From Paenirhizobium daejeonense (lineage in GTDB: Bacteria; Pseudomonadota; Alphaproteobacteria; Rhizobiales; Rhizobiaceae): a stretch of 64,000 nucleotides of DNA. Every line of letters begins with the position of its first letter. Position 1 is the first letter of the stretch. The stretch lies in assembly GCF_014280875.1 (NCBI RefSeq), contig NZ_JACLAL010000003.1, forward strand, positions 434,001 to 498,000, in the 5' to 3' direction. Of this stretch, positions 27,284 to 36,652 are shown one piece after another. The notes beneath the pieces were generated by a model that saw only the letters and a program-made list of their open reading frames with translations, ran no database searches and had not been told where the DNA came from. The position numbers and the translations under genes are program-made.

Positions 27284-29113
27284 TCAGGCTCGTTTCAGAG
27301 TTACGGTGAAGGTCGTTCCGTTCGGGCCGCTGTCCACGGCAATGCGTCCGCCATAATCTCCGACGATATCCTTGGAGATCACCAGCCCGAGGCCGAGGCC
27401 GCCTTCCTTTGAGGTGTTGAACGGCGTGAAGAGGCTCTTCAATATTTCGGGCGGAATGCCGGGACCGTTGTCGGAGACGACGATTGTTGCTTCTGCTTCG
27501 TCGCTTTCGCCCAGACGCACGACAATGTGTCCATCGGCATTGCCGGCAATGGCTTCAAGCGCGTTTTGCAAGAGGTTGATCAGCACCTGTTCAAGCCGCA
27601 CACGGCTACCGAGAACGCGGATATCCGTTGGAATGTCGGCGATGCGCAGCATGTCCAGTCGGCCGGAGAAGCGGCTTCTGAGGAGCAGAAGGGCGCCATC
27701 GACGACGGTCTTGAGCCCAACGGGTTCGGCTGCCGCGCGGCCCTTGCGGGCAAAGGTTTTAAGTTCGTCGGTGATTGTTCCAATTCGCTCTGTGAGCTTG
27801 GCGATGAAGGCAAGGTTCTCTACCGCCGGTTCGTTTTGCCCGCGTGAGAGAAATGTACTGGCATTGTCGGCATAGGCGCGGATCGTGGCTACCGGCTGGT
27901 TGATTTCGTGGGCGACGCCCGCTGCGACCTGGCCGAGGATGGCGAGGCGGTTTGCCTGCACCAGTTCCTGTTGCACCTTCTGTAGCCGGGTCTCGGTGGC
28001 GTGGTGTTCCTCGATCTCGGTTTCCAGCCGGTCGCGGGCGAGGCTGAGTTCGCCGGTACGCTCCTTGACCTTGCGTTCCAGTTCGTCACGTGCTGCCCTG
28101 TCCACTGCCTCCCGCTGACGGGTGCGCTGCCATCTGAAGAGCAGTAACGCGCCAAGGCCGACCAGCGGCAGCAATCCCGCAAGCGCCTGCAGGCGCCCTT
28201 GCAGAATGCCGGCGGTCAGCGCTGCGTCGGCGGGCACCAGAAGATGCAGGCTCCACGGCGTTCCGGGTACGGGCGAGGCGAGAGCCAGGAAGCGCCCGGT
28301 CTCTCGCATGGGGGGCTCTTTGACGTTCACCAGTGGTCGGCCGCCGGCCTGGAGCGGCGGTGCGATCGGCAGCATCCTCAGCGAGGCTTCTCCGAATTGC
28401 AGGCTTTCGCGGATCGCTGCGCGCTTTTCGGGCGGAATGGCCGTAATCGACGAGAAGCGCCATTCAGGTCTGCTTGTAATCAACACGATGCCGTTGCGGT
28501 CGGTCACGAAGGTCGGCTTTCCGGAAAGGCCCCAGTCCTTTTCCAATCCGTCGAACTCCACCTTGACGACGACAACGCCCAGCGCCTTGCCGTTGCTGCC
28601 TTCTACGCGGCGGGAGAGGTAGAGGCCCGGTCGCTTGCTTACGGTGCCGAGCGCATAGTGCTCTCCGCGCCCCGTCGCCATCGCCTGGCTGAAATATTCC
28701 CGGAAACTGTAGTCGTTGCCGATGAAGCTGTCGGTCTGTTGCCAGTTGCTGGCCGCGATGGCTATGCCGTTTGGCGGAATGACGTAGATGACGGCGGCCT
28801 GGCTATCCTCGACCAGCTTTTCCAGCTTGCGGTTGAGGTGATCTATTTCACCCTCGCTGCCGGTAAAAAGGGCGCTACGCAATTCCGCGTCGTCGGCGAG
28901 TACAAGGGGCAGGGATCGCGGGCGTTCCAGTACGGCCTGCAGCAGCGCGCTCTTCAGTGCCACGTCATTGCCGGCATCATCCGCCAGGGCGACCAGCGCA
29001 GCTTCTCGGCCGACGCGACCCGCGTAATAGGAGCTGGCCGCGAGGATGATAGCAGCGACCAGAGCGAATACGGCCCAGACGGTGCGATCCTTTATTTTAG
29101 GTCCAGAATACAT
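27284..29113 (-). CDS. dctB: C4-dicarboxylate sensor histidine kinase DctB
   Basis: A 609-residue membrane kinase. It has a first membrane span (about 13-33), a large periplasmic double-PDC sensor (about 34-300), a second span (about 310-332), a coiled coil (about 335-400), a dimerisation domain with the phosphorylated His in [11 protein letters not shown], and a C-terminal ATPase domain with [18 protein letters not shown] and GGLGLGLVI. It senses succinate, malate and fumarate. The ATG at 29113 is chosen; the TTG at 29131 would lie in a DctD binding site. No clear ribosome site precedes the ATG. Confidence 0.94.
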   Translation of the reverse strand: MYSGPKIKDRTVWAVFALVAAIILAASSYYAGRVGREAALVALADDAGNDVALKSALLQAVLERPRSLPLVLADDAELRSALFTGSEGEIDHLNRKLEKLVEDSQAAVIYVIPPNGIAIAASNWQQTDSFIGNDYSFREYFSQAMATGRGEHYALGTVSKRPGLYLSRRVEGSNGKALGVVVVKVEFDGLEKDWGLSGKPTFVTDRNGIVLITSRPEWRFSSITAIPPEKRAAIRESLQFGEASLRMLPIAPPLQAGGRPLVNVKEPPMRETGRFLALASPVPGTPWSLHLLVPADAALTAGILQGRLQALAGLLPLVGLGALLLFRWQRTRQREAVDRAARDELERKVKERTGELSLARDRLETEIEEHHATETRLQKVQQELVQANRLAILGQVAAGVAHEINQPVATIRAYADNASTFLSRGQNEPAVENLAFIAKLTERIGTITDELKTFARKGRAAAEPVGLKTVVDGALLLLRSRFSGRLDMLRIADIPTDIRVLGSRVRLEQVLINLLQNALEAIAGNADGHIVVRLGESDEAEATIVVSDNGPGIPPEILKSLFTPFNTSKEGGLGLGLVISKDIVGDYGGRIAVDSGPNGTTFTVTLKRA

Positions 29114-29122
29114 GTTTTGACT

Positions 29123-29138
29123 GTGCGTCAAATCGCAC
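29123..29138. promoter_or_regulatory. DctD upstream activator site 1
   Basis: GTGCG-TCAAAT-CGCAC, a 16-base inverted repeat identical in arms and spacing to site 2 and matching the known DctD-type site. It is centred about 120 bases upstream of the sigma-54 promoter. Confidence 0.8.
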
Positions 29139-29155
29139 GGAAAGCCAAGGTGGTC

Positions 29156-29171
29156 GTGCGGAAAATCGCAC
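29156..29171. promoter_or_regulatory. DctD upstream activator site 2
   Basis: GTGCG-GAAAAT-CGCAC. It starts 33 bases after site 1, about three helical turns, so both sites face the same side of the DNA, as in other rhizobial dctA promoters. Confidence 0.8.
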
Positions 29172-29247
29172 TCTCGCTGATTTCATGGTGATTTCGTGGA
29201 TCCATAAATCTATTCGAATCAATGAGATGAATGAAGTTTCACAATTC

Positions 29248-29263
29248 TGGCACAGCTCTTGCA
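29248..29263 (+). promoter_or_regulatory. Sigma-54 promoter of dctA
   Basis: TGGCAC-N5-TTGCA: the -24 GG and -12 GC dinucleotides are at 29249-29250 and 29261-29262 with correct spacing. It lies about 97 bases before the dctA start. Confidence 0.88.
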
Positions 29264-29359
29264 AATTCGTAAATACAACGATGAACCGTTGCTAACGTTC
29301 AAATTGCTGTGCCCGGGAGGCCGGAACGAGTTCCGACAGGGTACGAAACGGAGGACATC

Positions 29360-30691
29360 ATGAATATCCCGTCCGCGGCTCCGATTTCCGGGGCCAAGCA
29401 GCCTTTTTACAAGCATCTCTACTTCCAGGTTCTGGCGGCTATCATTGCCGGCATCCTGCTCGGCCATTTCTACCCGGATATCGGCACGCAGTTGAAGCCG
29501 CTTGGTGACGCCTTCATCAAGCTCGTCAAGATGATCATCGCTCCGGTCATCTTCCTGACGGTCTCCACCGGCATCGCCGGCATGACCGACATGAAGAAGG
29601 TCGGTCGCGTCGCCGGCAAGGCGATGCTCTACTTCCTGACCTTCTCGACGCTGGCGCTGGCTGTCGGCCTGATCGTCGCCAACGTCATCCAGCCGGGTTC
29701 GGGCATGCATATCGATCCGGCCTCGCTCGACGCCAAGGCGGTCGCTTCCTATGCCGAAAAGGCGCATGACTCGACCATTGTCGGCTTCCTGATCAACATC
29801 ATCCCCACGACCATTGTCGGTGCCTTCGCCGATGGCGATATCCTGCAGGTGCTGTTCTTCTCGGTGCTCTTCGGTATTTCGCTGGCGCTGGTCGGCGAAC
29901 GCGGCCAGCCGGTCACCGACTTCCTGCATGCCGTCATCAATCCGGTCTTCAAGCTGGTCGCCATCCTGATGAAGGCCGCCCCGATCGGCGCCTTCGGTGC
30001 AATGGCCTTCACAATCGGCAAGTACGGCATCGCATCGGTCGCCAACCTCGCCATGCTGATCGGCACCTTCTACCTCACCTCGATCCTGTTCGTGGTCGTG
30101 GTTCTCGGTGCGGTCGCCCGCTACAATGGCTTCTCCATCCTCTCGCTCATCCGCTACATCAAGGAGGAGCTGCTTCTGGTTCTCGGCACGTCTTCTTCCG
30201 AAGCCGCGCTGCCGGGCCTGATGAACAAGATGGAAAAGGCCGGCTGCAAGCGCTCGGTCGTCGGTCTGGTTATCCCGACCGGCTATTCCTTCAACCTCGA
30301 TGGCACCAACATCTACATGACGCTTGCCGCGCTGTTCATCGCCCAGGCAACAGACATCCATCTGTCGCTCGGCGACCAGATCCTGCTGCTCGCCGTCGCC
30401 ATGCTGAGCTCGAAGGGTGCCGCCGGCATCACCGGCGCAGGCTTCATCACGCTTGCCGCAACGCTTTCGGTCGTTCCGTCCGTTCCGGTTGCCGGCATGG
30501 CGCTGATCCTCGGCATCGACCGTTTCATGTCGGAATGCCGCGCCCTCACCAACTTCATCGGCAATGCGGTCGCGACCGTGGTGGTTGCTCGTTGGGAAGG
30601 CGAGCTGGATGAGAAGCTCTTCCATGCGGCCCTCGGTGGTGTTGTCTATGAGGATGAAGCCAAGCGTCCGGAGTTGCAGGCGGCGGAATAA
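29360..30691 (+). CDS. dctA: C4-dicarboxylate transport protein DctA
   Basis: A 443-residue proton/sodium-coupled symporter for succinate, fumarate and malate, in the DAACS family. Family motifs are seen in [14 protein letters not shown] (about 275-288) and [15 protein letters not shown] (about 305). Eight membrane spans and two re-entrant loops are expected. The ATG at 29360 has GGAGG at 29350-29354. It is divergent from dctBD; in rhizobia this importer feeds the nodule bacteroid. A strong terminator follows. Confidence 0.97.
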   Translation: MNIPSAAPISGAKQPFYKHLYFQVLAAIIAGILLGHFYPDIGTQLKPLGDAFIKLVKMIIAPVIFLTVSTGIAGMTDMKKVGRVAGKAMLYFLTFSTLALAVGLIVANVIQPGSGMHIDPASLDAKAVASYAEKAHDSTIVGFLINIIPTTIVGAFADGDILQVLFFSVLFGISLALVGERGQPVTDFLHAVINPVFKLVAILMKAAPIGAFGAMAFTIGKYGIASVANLAMLIGTFYLTSILFVVVVLGAVARYNGFSILSLIRYIKEELLLVLGTSSSEAALPGLMNKMEKAGCKRSVVGLVIPTGYSFNLDGTNIYMTLAALFIAQATDIHLSLGDQILLLAVAMLSSKGAAGITGAGFITLAATLSVVPSVPVAGMALILGIDRFMSECRALTNFIGNAVATVVVARWEGELDEKLFHAALGGVVYEDEAKRPELQAAE

Positions 30692-30735
30692 AACGTTCGT
30701 TCGGTGCCGACCCAAGACGGCGACCGGATATAAAA

Positions 30736-30767
30736 CGCGGCCCGACCTAAGCGGGCCGCGTTTTTTT
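30736..30767 (+). terminator. Intrinsic terminator of dctA
   Basis: Perfect nine-pair stem CGCGGCCCG / CGGGCCGCG, loop ACCTAAG, followed by T7. Confidence 0.95.
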
Positions 30768-30799
30768 ATGTGTGGAATGTTTGCAGGGAAGCAGAACCG

Positions 30800-30873
30800 C
30801 TTCCAAGGCGCGATCACTTTGTTTTCACGCGATTCTTGACGCTAGACCAGTTCCTGCTTTTGCCGGAATTACT
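30800..30873. repeat. Rhizobial intergenic repeat, copy 2 (degenerate)
   Basis: GCTTCCAAGGCGCGATCACT, then TTGTTTTCACGCGATTCTTG, then a segment ending TGCTTTTGCCGGAATTACT. By eye about 33 of 44 bases match the copy at 13439-13482, in the same orientation. It ends directly at the stop codon of the minus-strand ribbon-helix-helix gene. Confidence 0.5.
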
Positions 30874-31182
30874 TTATTCCGCAGCCATGATGTGGAAGGC
30901 CTGAGGCACGTCCGGATGCTGGGCCTTGCCCATCAGATAAATCAGGCAGCTTGTTCTCAGGAGCGAGGCGAAGTTGGAAACCATGCCGTTACGCTCCAAT
31001 GCTTCGTCATAAAGGGTGGATAGAAATCGTGAGGTCGACATCGACTGTCCCGCAGCGATCTCATCGATCAGGTCCCAGAAGGCGGCTTCGATCTGGATGC
31101 TGGTCGAATGACCACCGATCCTCACAGAGCGGTTGACTGCGCGGTAGCGGGCCGGATCTTGTCCGGCAAAGACTTCACACAT
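30874..31182 (-). CDS. Ribbon-helix-helix domain protein
   Basis: A 102-residue protein with a ribbon-helix-helix DNA-binding fold of the RHH_4 type. The strand is SVRIGGHSTSIQIEAAFWDLID (two overlapping parts, about 19-40), followed by the helix with SMSTSRFLSTLYDEALERNG. The C-terminal tail has a Leu/Cys-rich segment LLRTSCLIYLMG. Such proteins are arylsulphate sulfotransferase-like in name only in some databases; DNA binding is inferred from the fold. It is a single gene with its own promoter, convergent on dctA. Confidence 0.78.
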   Translation of the reverse strand: MCEVFAGQDPARYRAVNRSVRIGGHSTSIQIEAAFWDLIDEIAAGQSMSTSRFLSTLYDEALERNGMVSNFASLLRTSCLIYLMGKAQHPDVPQAFHIMAAE

Positions 31183-31398
31183 GGCATGCTCCTCCGGTGT
31201 TTCTTGTTTTGTAGGGCATTATGGGGCGGGGCGTGATCGTGGTCAATTTCGCAAATCGCCGTAATGCTTTGCCTCAAACAGAAAGAATACGAAAAAAACC
31301 ACTCGAAATCATGGGTGCGGTAGTGGGCTGCTACCCGATTTGCCACCGGCATAGGAAACTCTTCAGCATTGATGATTTGCATGAAACAGGAGTTGCCC

Positions 31399-31794
31399 TT
31401 GGCGAAGATGATCCATTCGATGATCCGGGTGCTGGAAGAAGCCCGGTCTGTCGCGTTCTACGAACAGGCCTTTGGCCTGCGGATTGCCGAAAGACTGGAT
31501 TTCGACACCTTCACGCTGGTTTATCTGAGCAATGCGGAGATGGAGTTCGAGCTCGAACTCACCGTCAACAAGGACCGCGAGGAAGCCTATGATCTCGGCA
31601 ATGGCTACGGCCATCTTGCCGTGAGCGTCACCGATCTCGATGCCGAGCACAATCGGCTTACGGATCTCGGGCTCAACCCGAACAAGATCGTCGAGTTCAA
31701 TCGGGACGGGGCACTCTTCGCCCGCTTCTTCTTCATCACCGATCCGGACGGCTACAAGATCGAGGTTCTGCAGCGTTACGGACGTTTCAAGTGA
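31399..31794 (+). CDS. Glyoxalase-fold (VOC) protein, lactoylglutathione lyase-like
   Basis: A 131-residue protein of the vicinal oxygen chelate family. It reads (L/M)AKMIHSMIRVLEEARSVAF at the start, FELELTVNKDREE in the middle, and HLAVSVTDLD with a metal-binding His plus the final Glu in DGYKIEVLQR, as in glyoxalase I. It would detoxify methylglyoxal as its glutathione adduct. The TTG at 31399 is taken as start because AGGAG (31388-31392) is six bases before it and relatives begin MAK-IHSMIRV; an ATG at 31381 would put the ribosome site inside the gene. Confidence 0.82.
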   Translation: MAKMIHSMIRVLEEARSVAFYEQAFGLRIAERLDFDTFTLVYLSNAEMEFELELTVNKDREEAYDLGNGYGHLAVSVTDLDAEHNRLTDLGLNPNKIVEFNRDGALFARFFFITDPDGYKIEVLQRYGRFK

Positions 31795-31925
31795 TCCGCC
31801 CCGCCGGAGGGTTGGAGGACCTTCCGGCAATGCGTTGAAATCGGGCGGCGCGTTCGCGCGCCGCTCCTGACGGACCGGAGGATGAGGGGCCGTCGATTGC
31901 CACAAGACCTTGGGAGGAGACTGAC

Positions 31926-32471
31926 GTGGTAACACTTTTTGAAAAGACCAATGGGGAAAAGACCAGTGGGCTTTCGCGCCGTGACCTGTTGAAAACCGGT
32001 AGCGTGGGTGCGCTGCTCGTCATCAGCGGTTCGGCGGTGATCTGTCCGCAGGCGGCCTGGGCGCTCGAAGCCAAGGCCCTCAAGCCCGAAACCATGGCGA
32101 CGCTGATCAAGCTCGCCCGCGATATCTATCCGCACGACCAGCTTGCCGACCGGTTCTACGCGATCGCGGTCAAGGGACAGGACGATCTCGCCGCAAAGGA
32201 CGCGGCCCACAAGAAGCTGGTGGAAGAGGGTATTGCCGATCTCGACAAGCGTTCAGGCCCCGGCGGCTATTCTGGGCTTGGCTGGGAGGACCAGCGCGTG
32301 GCGATCCTGCGCGATATCGAGAAGACCCCCTTCTTCCAGGCGGTACGGGGCGACCTCGTGGTCAGCCTCTATAATCAGAAGGAGCTGTGGCCGATCTTCG
32401 GCTATGAGGGCGAGTCCTTCTCGAAGGGTGGCTATATCCACCGCGGCTTCGACGATCTCGAATGGCTCTGA
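31926..32471 (+). CDS. Tat-exported small subunit (gluconate 2-dehydrogenase subunit 3-like)
   Basis: A 181-residue protein that begins with a twin-arginine signal (SRRDLLKTGSVGALLVISG, residues 17-35) and continues with a short helical domain (ETMATLIKLARDIYPHD) typical of the small subunit of membrane flavoprotein dehydrogenases. The start is GTG at 31926 with GGGAGGAG (31911-31918). It sits 105 bases upstream of a GMC oxidoreductase, its likely partner, which would be carried through the Tat system with it. Confidence 0.85.
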   Translation: MVTLFEKTNGEKTSGLSRRDLLKTGSVGALLVISGSAVICPQAAWALEAKALKPETMATLIKLARDIYPHDQLADRFYAIAVKGQDDLAAKDAAHKKLVEEGIADLDKRSGPGGYSGLGWEDQRVAILRDIEKTPFFQAVRGDLVVSLYNQKELWPIFGYEGESFSKGGYIHRGFDDLEWL

Positions 32472-32576
32472 CGCCCCGATTGTAACCCGACGATGCAAGC
32501 CGCCCGAGGAGGCCCGCTGATAGCGGAGCGGCGGCGCATTGACGAAATTCCGGATTGATATTCCTGGGAGGAAACC

Positions 32577-34148
32577 ATGGCAGCGCCTTATGATCTCAAC
32601 GACGACAGTGTGGTCGTCATCATCGGTTCGGGTGCGGGCGGCGGAACGCTCGGCAACGAACTTGCCCAGAAGGGCATCGACGTCGTCGTTCTCGAAGCCG
32701 GAAACAGGATCGAGCACGAGGATTTCATCAACGACGAATGGGACAGTTTCGCCCAACTCGCCTGGCTTGACCACCGCACCACTGGCGGTGGCTGGCGGGT
32801 GGCGAAGGACTTTCCCAATCTGCCGGCCTGGATCGTCAAGGCGGTCGGCGGCACCACCACCCATTGGGCGGGCGCCTCGCTGCGTTTTCAGGAACATGAG
32901 TTCAGGACGCTCACCCATTACGGCAAGGTGAAGGGCGCCAACCTTCTCGACTGGCCGATCACACTTGCTGACCTCGAACCTTATTATGCCAAGGCCGAGG
33001 ACAAGATGGGCGTGACCCGCACCAACGGCATCGAGGGACTGCCGGGGAGCAACAATTTCAAGGTCTTCAAGGCAGGTGCCGACAAGCTTGGTTATCAGGA
33101 ATGTCACACCGGCCGGATGGCCATCAACTCTGCCGACCGTGACGGTCGTGTCGGCTGTCAGCAGACGGGCTTCTGTTTCCAGGGCTGCAAGTGGGGTGCC
33201 AAGTGGTCGACGCTCTACACCGAAATCCCGAAGGGCGAAGCGACCGGCAAGCTGGAAGTCAGGCCCAACTCTCACGTGGTGAAGATCGAGCATGACAAGT
33301 CGGGCAAGGTGACGGCGGTCGTCTATGCCGACAAGGACGGCAAGCTGCAGAGCCAGAAGGCCCGCATCGTCGCCGTCGCCGGCAATTCCATCGAAAGCCC
33401 GCGACTGCTGCTCAACTCGCATTCCTCGATGTTCCCGGATGGTCTTGCCAACTCGTCCGGGCAGGTGGGCAAGAACTACATGCGCCACACGACCGGCTCG
33501 GTCTATGCCGTGTTCGAAAAGCCGGTGCACATGTATCGCGGGACGACGATGGCCGGCATCATCCGCGACGAAGCGAAGCACGATCCGTCGCGCGGCTTCG
33601 TCGGCGGCTACGAGCTCGAAACGCTGTCGCTCGGTCTTCCCTTCATGGCGGCTTTCCTTGATCCGGGTGGCTGGGGCCGCTCGTTCACCTCGGCGCTCGA
33701 CAACTACGCCAACATGGCCGGCATGTGGATCGTCGGCGAGGACATGCCGCAGGAGCAGAATGCGGTGAAGCTGCACAAGGAGCTCAAGGACAAGTACGGA
33801 ATGCCGATCCCGGATGTCTGGTTCACCGACCATCCGAACGACGACGCCATGCGCAACCACGCCTACAAGCAGGGCATGGCGCTCTACGAAGCGGTCGGGG
33901 CAACCCGTTCTTTCCCGACGCCGCCTTATCCCTCGACCCACAATCTCGGCACCAACCGGATGAGCGAGAAGGCTCAGGATGGCGTGGTCAACAAGCATGG
34001 CCAGACCCACGACATCAAGAACCTGTTCATCTCTGATGGCAGCCAGTTCACGACGGGCGGCGCGGAGAACCCGACGTTGACCATCGTCACGCTGGCGATC
34101 CGGCAGGCGGAATATATCGCCGGGCAGATGGGCTCAGGCGTAATCTAA
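32577..34148 (+). CDS. GMC-family FAD dehydrogenase, large subunit
   Basis: A 523-residue flavoprotein. The FAD-binding motif is VIIGSGAGGGTLGNELA (about 13-30). It has an active-site region STHNLGTNRM near 467 and NPTLTIVTLAIRQAEYIAG at the end. A cysteine cluster, GCQQTGFCFQGCKWGAKWS (about 192-210), is as in gluconate/sorbose-type dehydrogenases. It has no export signal of its own and is probably co-exported with the Tat small subunit. The usual third partner, a multihaem cytochrome c, is not encoded nearby. The substrate (a sugar acid, polyol or alcohol) is not determinable. Confidence 0.87.
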   Translation: MAAPYDLNDDSVVVIIGSGAGGGTLGNELAQKGIDVVVLEAGNRIEHEDFINDEWDSFAQLAWLDHRTTGGGWRVAKDFPNLPAWIVKAVGGTTTHWAGASLRFQEHEFRTLTHYGKVKGANLLDWPITLADLEPYYAKAEDKMGVTRTNGIEGLPGSNNFKVFKAGADKLGYQECHTGRMAINSADRDGRVGCQQTGFCFQGCKWGAKWSTLYTEIPKGEATGKLEVRPNSHVVKIEHDKSGKVTAVVYADKDGKLQSQKARIVAVAGNSIESPRLLLNSHSSMFPDGLANSSGQVGKNYMRHTTGSVYAVFEKPVHMYRGTTMAGIIRDEAKHDPSRGFVGGYELETLSLGLPFMAAFLDPGGWGRSFTSALDNYANMAGMWIVGEDMPQEQNAVKLHKELKDKYGMPIPDVWFTDHPNDDAMRNHAYKQGMALYEAVGATRSFPTPPYPSTHNLGTNRMSEKAQDGVVNKHGQTHDIKNLFISDGSQFTTGGAENPTLTIVTLAIRQAEYIAGQMGSGVI

Positions 34149-34262
34149 GGCATGTCGCGAATAAGTGTGGAGCGGTTTTGCGGCAACGACATGCGATGAG
34201 GCAAGAGCTTCAAGCGTATGGAGCGCATCAGCGAGATCGCGGCACGCTTCAAGGAAACCTCC
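34149..34262. repeat. Rhizobial intergenic repeat of a second family
   Basis: AAGGCATGTCGCGAATAAGT, then a GCGGTTTTGCGGCAACGACATGC-type segment (34170-34194), then a tail with CTTCAAGCGTATGGAGCGCA. GCATGTCG and CGACATGC are inverted repeats that make a stem. The pattern matches a dispersed rhizobial repeat known to me from other genomes. Confidence 0.6.
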
Positions 34263-34374
34263 CTGCGGGCGGGGGCGGGGCTTCGGCCTTGCCTCCGTTC
34301 GCAGTCATTCCGTTCCTGATGATATCGGGAGGCGGTTGAAGCGGACCCGAGCCAGCTTTCCGATCTTGCCGGGA

Positions 34375-35571
34375 TCAGTTGCGGAATACGGTCAGCGTTT
34401 TTGCCCGCTCGCGGGTCTTGTCCATCACGCGGCGAAGACGGGCCTTGGCGGGTGGTGTTTCCGTCGTCTCGTCGGACGCCACCGTCATGGCATTGCCTCG
34501 CCAGACAAAGCCGTTTCCGAACCATGCCGCGATCCACAGAACCGGAAGCGCGATATCCCTCGCCACTGTGGCCGGCAGGCCAAGGAGGCCCGTATGCCAG
34601 CCGAAGCTTCTGTTGAGCAGGGTTTCCCCGCCATACCATGCGACGAGGTAGAGGAGCGCGCTCAAGGGCGAGCAGGTGCCGGTTGCAACGAGGGCTGTCA
34701 ATGCGGCGAGCGGCAGGGCTGCGCCGGCAATGAGTTCGGGCACGAAATAGAGCGGGAAGGACGCGCGCCGCAGGCGAGCCCAGCGCAATTGCCGCTTCCA
34801 CACCGAGGCGAGATCGCGGCGACCGAGCGGCTGGGGGAAGGGCTGCTTCACCAATCGGACCTTGAGGCCCAGCCCGCGGATCAGGCCGGTCGTCGCCGCA
34901 TCTTCCGCCACTTCCTCGCCGAGCCGCTCGAAACCGCCGGCGCGGGCCATGATCTGGCGGTTGAGCAGCATGGTCTTGCCCTGCGCGAAGCCAAGCCCGA
35001 TGGCATCGGCCAGCAACTGCCAGCGGGCCTGGAAGCCGTTCAGCCATGCGCATTCCAGCTCGGCGGCGAAGCCTTCCGGCGCGGAGCCGATGGGCGGCGA
35101 GCACACGGCTCCCGTGCCGGGAAGCCAGCGCGCGAAGAGCTGGCGGATATAGTCTTCCGGCATCAGCACGTTGCTATCGGCCAGTACGATCCAGTCGTAG
35201 CGGGCGGATCGCCAACCCTTGATGACGTTATTGAGTTTCGGATTGACGCTGATCCTGTCGTCGCCGACCAGCAGGCGGGCAGGTATATGCGGATGCGACG
35301 CCATGCAGCGGCGGACGATCGCAATCGCGGGGTCGTTGGCGGTCGCCACGCAAAAGATGATCTCGTAATCCGGCCAGTCTAGCCGGAAGGTCGACTGGAG
35401 CGTCGTTTCCAGATTGTTTTCCAGACCGCAAACGGGCCTGACGATGGTGACGGCAGGCGGACGCGAAGGAAGAGGCTCCTCATGGCGCGTGCTTCTCCAG
35501 ACGAGCACCAGAATGATGCTGGAGAGGTGAACAACAAGGGCTACCGCGCAGAACCATATCAGCAGAGTCAT
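34375..35571 (-). CDS. Ceramide glucosyltransferase-like glycosyltransferase (GT21)
   Basis: A 398-residue membrane glycosyltransferase with an N-terminal anchor (about 3-25), the GT-A catalytic domain with TIVRPVCGLENN, the acidic motif in IVLADSNVLMPEDYI, and the processive-type motif RQLRW (in SVWKRQLRWARLRR, about 267), followed by C-terminal hydrophobic segments. It resembles eukaryotic-type ceramide glucosyltransferases and bacterial relatives, including HpnI in hopanoid clusters. Agrobacterium-like bacteria can make glucosylceramide-type lipids. No sphingolipid or hopanoid genes flank it, so the acceptor is unknown. Confidence 0.85.
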   Translation of the reverse strand: MTLLIWFCAVALVVHLSSIILVLVWRSTRHEEPLPSRPPAVTIVRPVCGLENNLETTLQSTFRLDWPDYEIIFCVATANDPAIAIVRRCMASHPHIPARLLVGDDRISVNPKLNNVIKGWRSARYDWIVLADSNVLMPEDYIRQLFARWLPGTGAVCSPPIGSAPEGFAAELECAWLNGFQARWQLLADAIGLGFAQGKTMLLNRQIMARAGGFERLGEEVAEDAATTGLIRGLGLKVRLVKQPFPQPLGRRDLASVWKRQLRWARLRRASFPLYFVPELIAGAALPLAALTALVATGTCSPLSALLYLVAWYGGETLLNRSFGWHTGLLGLPATVARDIALPVLWIAAWFGNGFVWRGNAMTVASDETTETPPAKARLRRVMDKTRERAKTLTVFRN

Positions 35572-35775
35572 GGGACAACCTCACCGTTGAAGGTTCCGCA
35601 TAGCACTGGCTTGTGACAGTTTGGCAAAGCTGCCTGTGACTGATTTCGTTGGGGATCATTGGCGCTGCGGTGGATGGTCGGGGAGGTTTCGCCGGACTGG
35701 CAAGTTGCGGGATTGACAGGGCGGACTTTCGGCTTTCAATCACTCCCGATCGAAACGCAGGACGGTGGTATCGCA

Positions 35776-36477
35776 ATGACTTCGTCGGATGTCAGGCTGG
35801 AAGAGAGCTGGAAGCGGGTGCTGGGGCCGGAGTTCGCCAGCCCCTACATGCAGCAGCTCAGGGAGTTCCTGCTGGCGGAGAAGGCGAGCGGCAAGCGCAT
35901 CTTCCCCAAGGGTAACGAATATTTCCGCGCTCTCGACCTGACGCCGCTCCAGAATGTCCGGGTGGTCATTCTCGGTCAGGATCCCTATCACGGTGCCGGG
36001 CAGGCCCATGGTCTCTGCTTCAGCGTGCAGCCCGGTGTTCGCACGCCTCCGTCGCTGGTCAATATCTACAAGGAAATGGCGACCGATCTCGGCATTGAGC
36101 CTGCCCGTCACGGCTTCCTCGAAAGCTGGGCGCGGCAGGGCGTACTCCTGCTCAACAGCGTGCTGACGGTGGAGGAGGCGAGGGCCGCGGCGCATCAGGG
36201 GCATGGCTGGGAGCGCTTCACCGACGCCGTCATCCGGGCGGTCAACGACGAATGCGAAAACGTCGTCTTCATGCTTTGGGGTTCCTATGCGCAGAAGAAG
36301 GCTGCCTTCGTCGACCGAGAGCGCCATCTGGTGCTGAAGGCGCCGCATCCGTCGCCGCTTTCGGCCCATAACGGCTTCTTCGGCTGCCGCCATTTCTCCA
36401 AGGCCAACGACTTCCTGAAATCCCGCGGGCTGGAGCCGATCGACTGGCGTCTTCCGGAGCGTGTGGACGTCGCATAA
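35776..36477 (+). CDS. ung: Uracil-DNA glycosylase
   Basis: A 233-residue family 1 enzyme that removes uracil from DNA. The water-activating Asp is in ILGQDPYHG (about 67-73), the uracil-binding FSVQPG and SLVNIYKE follow, and the DNA-intercalating loop [14 protein letters not shown] is at about 196-209. The start [12 protein letters not shown] at 35776 is favoured by family length; an ORF extends 39 residues further with no similarity. It is a single gene, divergent from the glycosyltransferase. Confidence 0.95.
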   Translation: MTSSDVRLEESWKRVLGPEFASPYMQQLREFLLAEKASGKRIFPKGNEYFRALDLTPLQNVRVVILGQDPYHGAGQAHGLCFSVQPGVRTPPSLVNIYKEMATDLGIEPARHGFLESWARQGVLLLNSVLTVEEARAAAHQGHGWERFTDAVIRAVNDECENVVFMLWGSYAQKKAAFVDRERHLVLKAPHPSPLSAHNGFFGCRHFSKANDFLKSRGLEPIDWRLPERVDVA

Positions 36478-36652
36478 TAGAGAATTCCCGGCGAGAACGG
36501 ATTCGCCATCGATGCTCCATCTTCCTGCTTCGACACCGGCCTTGCCCGGCCACTGTTGATAGGGCGCATGCTCCCTAAAAATCTATTGATTTTGGAAAAT
36601 GTCGCGTTCAGTCTGCGCGGCAGCTATTTGATATATTTTCAGGATATTGGTT

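Noticed and set aside
29219..30817. Long minus-strand open frame over dctA (532 codons)
   Set aside because: Composition is typical of an antisense frame, it runs through the sigma-54 promoter, and DctA is complete on the plus strand.
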